Program-made: the position numbers and the translations under genes | Notes under the pieces: model-generated | Told to the model about the DNA's origin: nothing | The model's input: only the letters and a program-made list of their open reading frames with translations | Databases searched by the model: none | Shown: one piece after another, positions 24,708 through 30,793 of the stretch | Layout of the letters: each line of letters starts with the position of its first letter | Numbering within the stretch: the stretch's first letter is position 1 | Assembly: GCA_035254305.1 (NCBI GenBank) | Contig: DATFAS010000121.1 | Location: forward strand, 1 to 30,793 | From: DATFAS01 sp035254305 | GTDB taxonomy: Bacteria > Bacillota > Bacilli > Aneurinibacillales > RAOX-1 | Direction of reading: 5' to 3' | Length of the DNA: 30,793 nt

Positions 24708-24737
24708 GTATAAGATTTGCTAGATTTCCCCATACTG
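24708..24737 (+). promoter_or_regulatory. Sigma-G-like promoter of pbpG
   Basis: GTATA (24708-24712), 18 nt, then CATACTG (24731-24737) agrees with the sporulation sigma-G pattern GHATR-N18-CATNMTA except for the last base. Predicted initiation is about 48 nt before the gene. B. subtilis pbpG is a forespore gene, which makes the match meaningful. Confidence 0.5.
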
Positions 24738-24792
24738 ATTAAAGATATGAAAGATTACCGAATTTCCCATAGAAAGGAGGAATCCTAACCCA

Positions 24793-26826
24793 ATGGAAGT
24801 CATTCGTAATATTCCTCTAGTTAAAATCCTACGATTTGTACGTAGATCTAGTTTTATTGCCCTTATAACTCTATCTATCATGGCTATCTTCACTATCTTT
24901 TCTCTACTATATTTGCGTTCACAGCCCTTACCCCCTTTAGTGATTGATCAAACTACAACGATTTATGGGGAAAATGGAGAGGTACTAGATACTTTATTTG
25001 GCGGGGAAAATCGAACCATCGTAGCTCTTGAGCAAATCTCTCCTAAACTTATTCAAGCGACCGTTTCCATAGAAGATAAAAACTTCTATTCCCATTACGG
25101 CTTTGATTTTTTACGTTTAGGAAAAGCCATCCTAGTGGATCTACAGCACATGTCCAAGGTTCAAGGCGCGAGTACCATCACTCAACAATTAGCGAGAAAC
25201 CTCTATCTCACGTTGGATAAAACCTGGGAACGAAAAATAAAAGAAGCTATACTAACCGTCCAACTAGAATTAAATTATTCCAAAGAGCAATTGCTTTCCA
25301 TGTATTTAAACCAAATTTATTATGGACATTCCGCTTACGGAGCACAAGCAGCAGCTAAGACCTATTTCGGAAAGAATGCAGTTGATCTTGATCTTGCAGA
25401 GGCAAGTATGCTAGCCGGTATTCCAAAGGGACCAGGGTACTATTCCCCTTACATCGACTTCGACCGGGCAAAAGGAAGACAAAGATCCGTTCTAAATTCT
25501 ATGGTGGAGCAAGGCTTTATTACGAAGGAAGAGGCAAATTCGGCCTCTAAGGAGAAAATTCATCTAACTGGATTAATCCCAACAGAGCAAAAGGTGGTTG
25601 CTCCCTATTTCCGGGACTATGTTACAGAATTATTGAAAGAGAAATACCAAATTCCGGAGGAACAACTTGTTCATGGTGGTCTTAAGGTCTTTACAACACT
25701 AGATCCAACCATGCAAGAAAAAGCAGAACAGCTTGTTGATAACTATCTACCGAAAGATCGTCCCTTACAGGCTGCATTGATAGCCATGGACCCAACCACT
25801 GGTGCCATCAAGGCTATGGTAGGTGGGAAGGATTATAAAAACAGTCAATTCAATCGCGTCCTAGCCAAACGTCAGCCAGGTTCTTCTTTTAAGCCGTTTC
25901 TTTATTACGCTGCACTTGAGAATGGGTATACACCTTTGACACAGATCAAAAGTGAACCGACTGTGTTTACCGTTGGTAAGGATCAATACTACACACCCAA
26001 AAATTTTGGAGATGCTTACGCCAATGATTACATCAATCTAAGACAAGCCATTGCACACTCAGACAATATCTATGCAGTCAAAACCAATATGCTTCTTGGC
26101 CCTGAGAAGCTGGTAGACGAGGCGAAAAAATTGGGAATCGAGAGCTCACTTACCCCACTACCATCTTTGGCATTAGGCACTATTCCGGTATCCCCCTTAG
26201 AGATGGCAACTGGATTCTCGACGATTGCCAATCAAGGTGAAAAGATCACACCGATAGCGATCTGGAAAATTGAAGATATGCAAGGGCATATTATTTCTGA
26301 AGAAAAACCGCAAAAAATGCGAGTAACGGACGCTGTGCCAGGATTTCTTCTCACCCACCTGATGCAAAGCGTGTTTGAGGAAGGTGGAACGGGGTATCGG
26401 GTTGCAAGTAAACTTCACCGTCCTGTCGCTGGCAAAACAGGGACAACCGATTATGACTCCTGGCTAGTAGGATTTACTCCCCAATTAACTCTTGCTGTGT
26501 GGACAGGCTATGATGAGGGACGTAAGATGGATCCGATTGATGATGCCAGGTTGGCTGCACCATTATGGGCTGATTTTATGGAGGAGGCTCTCACTGGTCA
26601 ACCCCCGAAATTATTTGAAATACCTGATGGCGTTCACCCTGTTTATATTGATCCAACCACCAACAAGCTAGCCACCGAGTTTTGCCCGAACCAAAAGCTG
26701 GTCTATTTCGCAGATGGTACAGCACCAACCGAGTATTGCACCGTCCATTCGAATGGAAAAAACACAGAACCGTCCAATCCAGAAACAGGGAAGCCCTCAT
26801 TATGGAAAAAAATCCTACATTGGTAA
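24793..26826 (+). CDS. pbpG: Class A penicillin-binding protein
   Basis: This is a bifunctional peptidoglycan glycosyltransferase/transpeptidase anchored in the membrane. A cytoplasmic N terminus and one helix (about 19-41) precede the GT51 domain, with catalytic E94 in SIEDKNFYSHYG and the QGASTITQQLARNL motif. The transpeptidase has S364-x-x-K367 (SSFK), S423-D-N and KTG at 548-550. A short Ser/Pro/Lys-rich tail follows. The 677 residues match the family. AGGAGG lies 12 nt before the ATG, a rather long spacing. It is the only plus-strand gene here and is divergent from speE as ywhE/pbpG is in B. subtilis, where it acts in spore peptidoglycan synthesis. The sigma-G-like promoter fits. Confidence 0.93.
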   Translation: MEVIRNIPLVKILRFVRRSSFIALITLSIMAIFTIFSLLYLRSQPLPPLVIDQTTTIYGENGEVLDTLFGGENRTIVALEQISPKLIQATVSIEDKNFYSHYGFDFLRLGKAILVDLQHMSKVQGASTITQQLARNLYLTLDKTWERKIKEAILTVQLELNYSKEQLLSMYLNQIYYGHSAYGAQAAAKTYFGKNAVDLDLAEASMLAGIPKGPGYYSPYIDFDRAKGRQRSVLNSMVEQGFITKEEANSASKEKIHLTGLIPTEQKVVAPYFRDYVTELLKEKYQIPEEQLVHGGLKVFTTLDPTMQEKAEQLVDNYLPKDRPLQAALIAMDPTTGAIKAMVGGKDYKNSQFNRVLAKRQPGSSFKPFLYYAALENGYTPLTQIKSEPTVFTVGKDQYYTPKNFGDAYANDYINLRQAIAHSDNIYAVKTNMLLGPEKLVDEAKKLGIESSLTPLPSLALGTIPVSPLEMATGFSTIANQGEKITPIAIWKIEDMQGHIISEEKPQKMRVTDAVPGFLLTHLMQSVFEEGGTGYRVASKLHRPVAGKTGTTDYDSWLVGFTPQLTLAVWTGYDEGRKMDPIDDARLAAPLWADFMEEALTGQPPKLFEIPDGVHPVYIDPTTNKLATEFCPNQKLVYFADGTAPTEYCTVHSNGKNTEPSNPETGKPSLWKKILHW

Positions 26827-26850
26827 AAAGGAGACCCTAGGGTCTCCTTT
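26827..26850. terminator. Bidirectional terminator between pbpG and the 74-aa gene
   Basis: AAAGGAGACCC and GGGTCTCCTTT make a 24-bp perfect palindrome, with A residues on one side and T residues on the other. It starts at the base after the pbpG stop codon and ends 3 nt before the stop of the convergent gene, so it can serve both strands. Confidence 0.9.
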
Positions 26851-26852
26851 CT

Positions 26853-27077
26853 TTAGCAATCATTATTTCCGCCTAGCTTTCCTTCTCCATCCGTGAATAC
26901 ATGATCATTATGGATTGTAATCAATCCCTCTTCGTTTAATTCATGGAGCACTTCAAATAAGCTATCTCGCTTTCCTGCCGACAGACGGCTTACGAATTCA
27001 TTAATCTCCTGAGGGGTTACATTGTTTGTAAAATGCACGCCCCCATGACGAGCAAATCGATCTTGTATACTGTCCAT
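26853..27077 (-). CDS. Small protein of unknown function (74 aa)
   Basis: The frame begins MDSIQDRFARHGGVHFTN and ends DGEGKLGGNNDC, with the middle VTPQEINEFVSRLSAGKR and LFEVLHELNEEGL looking like two amphipathic helices. AGGTGA lies about 8 nt before the ATG and the shared terminator begins 3 nt after the stop, so it is very likely translated. It is hydrophilic with a C-terminal Cys and has no membrane or signal segment. I recognise no family. It sits where B. subtilis carries ywhD but does not resemble it in length. The 254-nt upstream gap holds a large hairpin and no other gene. Confidence 0.7.
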   Translation of the reverse strand: MDSIQDRFARHGGVHFTNNVTPQEINEFVSRLSAGKRDSLFEVLHELNEEGLITIHNDHVFTDGEGKLGGNNDC

Positions 27078-27160
27078 TTTCTTCTCACCTCACCATACCG
27101 CAAGATAGGCATAGTTTGCCGCATCAATTGGAAAATATGATCAGAAAATATATGGTAAAC

Positions 27161-27202
27161 GACAAAAGGAGCAAACCCCCAATCGGTTGTGCTCCTTTCG
27201 TC
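27161..27202 (-). other. Long hairpin upstream of the 74-aa gene
   Basis: GACGAAAGGAGC and GCTCCTTTTGTC pair over 12 bp with one G-U on the minus strand. An inner AACC/GGTT stem inside the 18-base loop extends the structure. No good T run follows on either strand, so a leader structure or small RNA is as likely as a terminator for ywgA 130 nt upstream. Confidence 0.4.
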
Positions 27203-27331
27203 TGTCCTAGTTAACTTGTGTAAACGCACTTTATAGTTTACCTCTTTTTCTATCCAGTTACAATTACTTCAAAAAAATTTCATATTATCGAAATAACCCT
27301 TGTTTCAACTGCTCTCAAGAGTTCTCCCACA

Positions 27332-27829
27332 TTAAATCTTACGAAGTTCTTCCATCCATTTATAAGCTTCCGTTATTTCTTCCTTCGTATAATTGGACTT
27401 AGCTTTTAAAGTGAAAACTTTTTCTTCTACCTCATCTCTTGAAAGATCCTCAAAATAAAAAACAGTAGAGAGCAACTCCAAAAATCTAGAGCTTAATTGA
27501 TTTAAATGTTCTATGGTTGTCGACATATGTTCCAATTCAACTTTACTATGCGCAAGAAAGCTATGACCATTCTCAGTAAGCCGATAACGATAGACATTAT
27601 AATTCCCTTTGTCTTCTAGCAACTCTTCCAAGAAGCCCAACTCTACCATTTCTTCTACTTCTAGTGTTAATTCTTCTGAATAAGGGCCGTAAAAATGAAA
27701 ATAAAAACGTTGATTAAGATCAAACTTTAATTTTTGTGTTATGTATACAATCTTTTGCAGTTTCTTTCGTCCGACAATCTCTCCAGCTAAACGAAGAAGA
27801 TATAGCACTTTTGCATGCTCTTGCAACAA
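27332..27829 (-). CDS. ywgA: YwgA family protein
   Basis: This is a 165-residue cytosolic protein of the YwgA family, of unknown function. It opens with LYLLRLAGEIVGRKKLQKIVY, which resembles a winged-helix, followed by FHFYGPYSEELTLEVEEM and a charged helical C terminus. The start is a TTG (MLQEHAK) 1 nt after the ywfO stop, with AGGGGTGG inside the end of ywfO, so translation is coupled. The ywfO-ywgA pairing is conserved in Bacillales and suggests a shared job with the HD phosphohydrolase. No clear terminator follows. Confidence 0.85.
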   Translation of the reverse strand: MLQEHAKVLYLLRLAGEIVGRKKLQKIVYITQKLKFDLNQRFYFHFYGPYSEELTLEVEEMVELGFLEELLEDKGNYNVYRYRLTENGHSFLAHSKVELEHMSTTIEHLNQLSSRFLELLSTVFYFEDLSRDEVEEKVFTLKAKSNYTKEEITEAYKWMEELRKI

Positions 27830-27830
27830 C

Positions 27831-29087
27831 TTAATCCACCCCTAAACGCTTCCTTATTTCATCTGTTAGTTGGTCTTCTGGAAAATATAATTTGTGGTCA
27901 AATCTTCTCCTGCCGGATATCGCTTGAACGATAACAGATTCTCTCGACAACTCTTCCAATGTGCCCCCTGGCATTAAGAGAAGAATCGGCAGTCTCTCTT
28001 CTTCTTCTCCTGGTCGGTAGAAATCATATGGAAGATCAGATAGAGAATCTAACTCCAAATAGTAATCAGGATCAATCCCTGCTTTTTTAAACAGGTCCTG
28101 TAAATCAGACCATATTAAATAGTCCGTTGGATCATACTGAATGTATTTAAAAAGACGCCTATTCGTAAACCGAAGACACAAGTCGGATAGAATATCATCT
28201 TTTTCTTTGCACCACTCATGAATATAATATAGAACAGCCGGTTCATCGAGATCCAAATATTGTCTGAGCTTAACTGTATGATCCTTAAAAAAAGGAACAA
28301 GAGGTTCTGGGAATATATGAAAAGAAAAATCATCCTCATATAGTTTTTTGGCGCGTTGAAATATTTTCCGTAAAATAACTTCAGCACTTCGTGTTACTGG
28401 GTGAAAATAGACCTGCCAATACATTTGATATCTAGACAGTATATAATCCTCTACAGCATGCATTCCACTGTATTTAATAACGACCTGATCATCTACTGGA
28501 CGCATAAGCCGAAGAATCCGTTCCATATCGAAATTTCCATAATCAACACCTGTATAATAGGCATCCCGGAGCAAATAATCCATGCGGTCTGCATCAATTT
28601 GGCTAGAAATTAGACTAACAATCATTTTATTAGGGTAGGTTTTGCCGATGACTTCTGAAACTTTGTGAGGAAAATCAGGAGAAACCTTCTCAAGGATTTT
28701 ACGAATAGCTGTTTCTCCTTCTATAATACGCCGGGTCCATTCCTCATGATCTGTCTTGAAGACTTTCTCAAAAGTATGGGAAAAAGGCCCATGCCCAATA
28801 TCATGCAGCAGGGCTGAACAAAGGCATAGAAGCTCCTCTTCTTCACTTAGCAAAGCAAACTTTCCCACAATACGACGCATAATTTCATAAACACCAAGGG
28901 AGTGGTTAAAACGACTATGTTCTGCCCCATGGAACGTAAACATCGAGGTGCCTAACTGCCTAATCCTGCGTAATCGCTGAAATTCAGGCGTGTCAATAAG
29001 ATCCCAAATCACCTTATATTTCACATGGATGTACCGATGAACCGGGTCTTTAAATACCTTTTCTTCATCCAGAAGGATAGGACACAT
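27831..29087 (-). CDS. ywfO: HD-domain phosphohydrolase (YwfO, dNTPase-like)
   Basis: This is a metal-dependent phosphohydrolase of the dGTPase-like HD superfamily; an enterococcal relative is a dNTP triphosphohydrolase. The metal ligands are visible: H in RFNHSLGVYEIMRR, HD in LLHDIGHGPFSHTFE, and the later D in SSQIDADRMDYLLRD. The 418 residues match the family. I choose the ATG at 29087 (MCPILLDEEKVFKDPVH) over the adjacent TTG; GGGGG lies about 11 nt upstream. ywgA follows by 1 nt. Its likely role is nucleotide pool control; the actual substrate cannot be read from sequence. Confidence 0.9.
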   Translation of the reverse strand: MCPILLDEEKVFKDPVHRYIHVKYKVIWDLIDTPEFQRLRRIRQLGTSMFTFHGAEHSRFNHSLGVYEIMRRIVGKFALLSEEEELLCLCSALLHDIGHGPFSHTFEKVFKTDHEEWTRRIIEGETAIRKILEKVSPDFPHKVSEVIGKTYPNKMIVSLISSQIDADRMDYLLRDAYYTGVDYGNFDMERILRLMRPVDDQVVIKYSGMHAVEDYILSRYQMYWQVYFHPVTRSAEVILRKIFQRAKKLYEDDFSFHIFPEPLVPFFKDHTVKLRQYLDLDEPAVLYYIHEWCKEKDDILSDLCLRFTNRRLFKYIQYDPTDYLIWSDLQDLFKKAGIDPDYYLELDSLSDLPYDFYRPGEEEERLPILLLMPGGTLEELSRESVIVQAISGRRRFDHKLYFPEDQLTDEIRKRLGVD

Positions 29088-29153
29088 CAACTGACTACCC
29101 CCATTTCCATAGATCCTTGGTAATAATTCTTCCTATAAACCCAGATTCCTTTA

Positions 29154-30077
29154 CTACACACTTCGCTTTTTTTCAATTTCTATTAGTTTTTTGAAATCCT
29201 CGGGGGGTTCTTGGATAAATTCCATTTTCTTATGGTTAAGTGGGTGAGAAAAAACTAATTTATGAGCATGTAACGCCTGCCTATTCATATTTACATCACC
29301 CTTGCCATATAATGAATCTCCTAGAACAGAATGCCCTAAATAATGAAAGTGCACGCGAATTTGGTGTGTTCTTCCTGTCTCTAAACATACTCGTAAACAA
29401 CTACTAAGTGGATACTCCTCCACAACCTCATAGTGTGTGATCGCTTGTTCACCACTTTCTGTTACCTTTCTCTTTACCGGATTGTGGGGATCATGACCGA
29501 TGGGCTCTTGAATCGTGCCTTTCTTCTCTAGAAGATGGCCCTCCACCATAGTCATATATTCACGGTGAATTTCATCATCCTTTAATTGTTTATCAAGTAA
29601 TTGATGGATATAGCTATTTTTCGCAATGAGAATGAGTCCAGAAGTATCCTTATCCAAACGATGGACAGGCCTCACCTTCCCTATGATTCCCTTCTGTAAC
29701 CAATGATAAGCTACACCATTTGCCAACGTACCTTGCTGACCAGGTTTAATGGGATGAACCATAACACCGGGTTGTTTGTTCACAACAAGGACTTCATCAT
29801 CTTCATATACCACATCTATAGGGATATTTTCTGGAATAAGCGTTCCTTCTTCACGGTCCCCAATAAGAACCCTTAGAAGATCTCCTGCCTTCCCCTTCTT
29901 CTGAAGAAAGGGTGCCTTCCGATTTAAAAACAATCCCTTTTGTCTGGTTAACCTTTGAATCATTCTTCCAGATAACTGTAAATCCTCTTTAAGGATACTT
30001 TCTACAGTTTTTCCTGCATGCTCTTGATCTAGTTTAAGTTCAAGCCATTTTCCCCTGATGATTGGCTTACTCTGCAT
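29154..30077 (-). CDS. RluA-family RNA pseudouridine synthase
   Basis: This enzyme isomerises uridine to pseudouridine in rRNA or tRNA. An S4-like RNA-binding region (SGRMIQRLTRQKGLFLN) is near residues 30-60, then the synthase domain with VVNKQPGVMVHP, the catalytic Asp in HRLDKDTSGL and the closing RTHQIRVHFHYLGHSVLGD (conserved motif III). I choose the ATG at 30077 (MQSKPIIRGKW), 307 residues, because GGAGG lies 10 nt upstream; the ATG ten codons earlier has no site. It precedes ywfO by 66 nt in the same direction. The exact uridine target (RluD-type or another) cannot be assigned. Confidence 0.92.
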   Translation of the reverse strand: MQSKPIIRGKWLELKLDQEHAGKTVESILKEDLQLSGRMIQRLTRQKGLFLNRKAPFLQKKGKAGDLLRVLIGDREEGTLIPENIPIDVVYEDDEVLVVNKQPGVMVHPIKPGQQGTLANGVAYHWLQKGIIGKVRPVHRLDKDTSGLILIAKNSYIHQLLDKQLKDDEIHREYMTMVEGHLLEKKGTIQEPIGHDPHNPVKRKVTESGEQAITHYEVVEEYPLSSCLRVCLETGRTHQIRVHFHYLGHSVLGDSLYGKGDVNMNRQALHAHKLVFSHPLNHKKMEFIQEPPEDFKKLIEIEKKRSV

Positions 30078-30107
30078 AATCTCATATCCTCCAACAATTT
30101 CTTTCAT

Positions 30108-30425
30108 TAAATTTTATTATGACCTTTTCCTAGTGGTATTACTAGAACTAAACACTTGAGAAGAGGTTTTACTGCTCCATGGGTAATTAATCCGACACCT
30201 TTAACCATTAGAAATTGTATTCCTAGGCAACGGAAATAGAAGGCGTCCTATAAGAAATGGACTATGGGGACGAGATTCAAAAATATATCCAGGTAAAATA
30301 TACTTGTGTGGCGCAAACCTTTGGGCTGGGTGTAGATCGAATTAAAAATCATCCAAAAATTCTGATACGTTAATACAGAGCTATACCATACGGCATAACC
30401 CTTTTAACCCTTACCTCTAAGCTAA
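30108..30425. other. Intergenic gap with little recognisable content
   Basis: These 318 bases contain no clear terminator or promoter. A 38-codon plus-strand frame at 30257-30373 (MDYGDEIQKYIQVKY..., ending ILIR) has only a weak distant AAGG and no context support, so I do not call it a gene. The strand nearest rluA is AT-rich and may hold its promoter. Confidence 0.5.
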
Positions 30426-30677
30426 TTAGAGTGAATGGGCTTGTTTTTTCTTTTCTCGCTCGACTGCCTTCTCAACCTTCTGGACTAACTCTTCCTCAGT
30501 AAGTGCTGTGATATGCTTCCCATTCACAATGCAGAAATGTTTCTTGTACCCAATTCCACAATAGGATTGACATCCTAGATCAACACTTGCTTCAGGGTCG
30601 ATTTTTTTCAGTTTAGGTAATAAGCTTTTAACGTTTGTCATCCGGCACTCGTCACAGATACGAAATTCATTTGGCAT
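30426..30677 (-). CDS. DUF1450 family protein
   Basis: This is an 83-residue cytosolic protein of the DUF1450 (YuzB-like) family, of unknown function. Four conserved cysteines are in view: C8 and C11 (FRICDECR), then CQSYCG in the middle, plus a further Cys in HFCIVNG. This layout could bind a metal or thiol-redox partner, with a fold like small thioredoxin-type ferredoxins. The C terminus is a Lys/Glu-rich helix. GGAGTGG lies about 10 nt before the ATG. It appears to be a single gene at the right edge. Confidence 0.85.
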   Translation of the reverse strand: MPNEFRICDECRMTNVKSLLPKLKKIDPEASVDLGCQSYCGIGYKKHFCIVNGKHITALTEEELVQKVEKAVEREKKKQAHSL

Positions 30678-30793
30678 GATGCTTAAACCACTCCAATTTT
30701 TAATCCATCCATATATTTTTTATTATACGGCAACATAGGAAGAAAACAACATTTCTCCTCAAAAAGAATCCCCTCATAACATCACATGTTATA

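Noticed and set aside
27017..27229. Minus-strand frame of 70 codons overlapping the 74-residue gene
   Set aside because: It runs through the large hairpin, lacks a ribosome site and conflicts with the better-supported frame at 26853-27077.
30257..30373. Plus-strand 38-codon frame between rluA and the DUF1450 gene
   Set aside because: It has only a weak distant purine tract and no terminator or context; it may be chance.

Overview
The window is a stretch of Firmicutes chromosome from a spore-forming member of the Bacillales. The signs are purine-rich Shine-Dalgarno sites before nearly every gene, several GTG and TTG starts, many U-tailed hairpin terminators, an rpoE (delta subunit)-pyrG pair, and an argS-ywiB / speB-speE / pbpG / ywgA-ywfO neighbourhood that is syntenic with Bacillus subtilis. 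The two acyl-CoA dehydrogenases, IcmF and KamA point to a Bacillales lineage that catabolises branched-chain acids and amino acids (Brevibacillus/Ammoniphilus/Geobacillus-like gene content); the genus cannot be fixed from sequence alone. Except for pbpG, every convincing gene lies on the minus strand, so transcription runs right to left. No rRNA, tRNA, phage, transposase or CRISPR array was seen.

Layout from left to right. (1) 61-2477: pyrG behind a leader that looks like the CTP-sensing reiterative-transcription attenuator, then rpoE. (2) 2609-4853: a two-component system followed by an unlisted 44-codon gene and a terminator. (3) 4978-14554: an operon of thiolase, 3-hydroxyacyl-CoA dehydrogenase, two acyl-CoA dehydrogenases, MeaB, a TetR regulator and the fused isobutyryl-CoA mutase IcmF. 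(4) 14625-16825: a membrane Fe-S protein likely to carry electrons from acyl-CoA dehydrogenase/ETF to menaquinone, with its own promoter overlapped by a FadR-like operator. (5) 16871-19782: lysine 2,3-aminomutase under a near-perfect sigma-54 promoter, next to its probable PAS/AAA+ activator. (6) 19961-22739: ywiB-argS, bracketed on both sides by clusters of a 25-nt palindromic repeat; the right-hand cluster sits inside a roughly 300-bp element with 25-bp terminal inverted repeats. (7) 22805-24693: speE-speB for polyamine synthesis, divergent from pbpG (24793-26826), which has a sigma-G-like promoter. (8) 26853-30677: a small unknown gene, ywgA-ywfO, an RluA-type pseudouridine synthase and a DUF1450 protein.

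Together, regions 3 and 4 read as one short/branched-chain acyl-CoA oxidation module: acyl-CoA dehydrogenases feed electrons to the membrane Fe-S protein, IcmF interconverts n-butyryl- and isobutyryl-CoA, and HBD plus thiolase finish the straight-chain branch to acetyl-CoA. No enoyl-CoA hydratase or etfAB is present here, so these must be encoded elsewhere. The most novel-looking material is the palindromic repeat family with its inverted-repeat-bounded element, the small unlisted genes, the tandem operator-like sites before icmF and the pentapeptide repeat in the sensor kinase.
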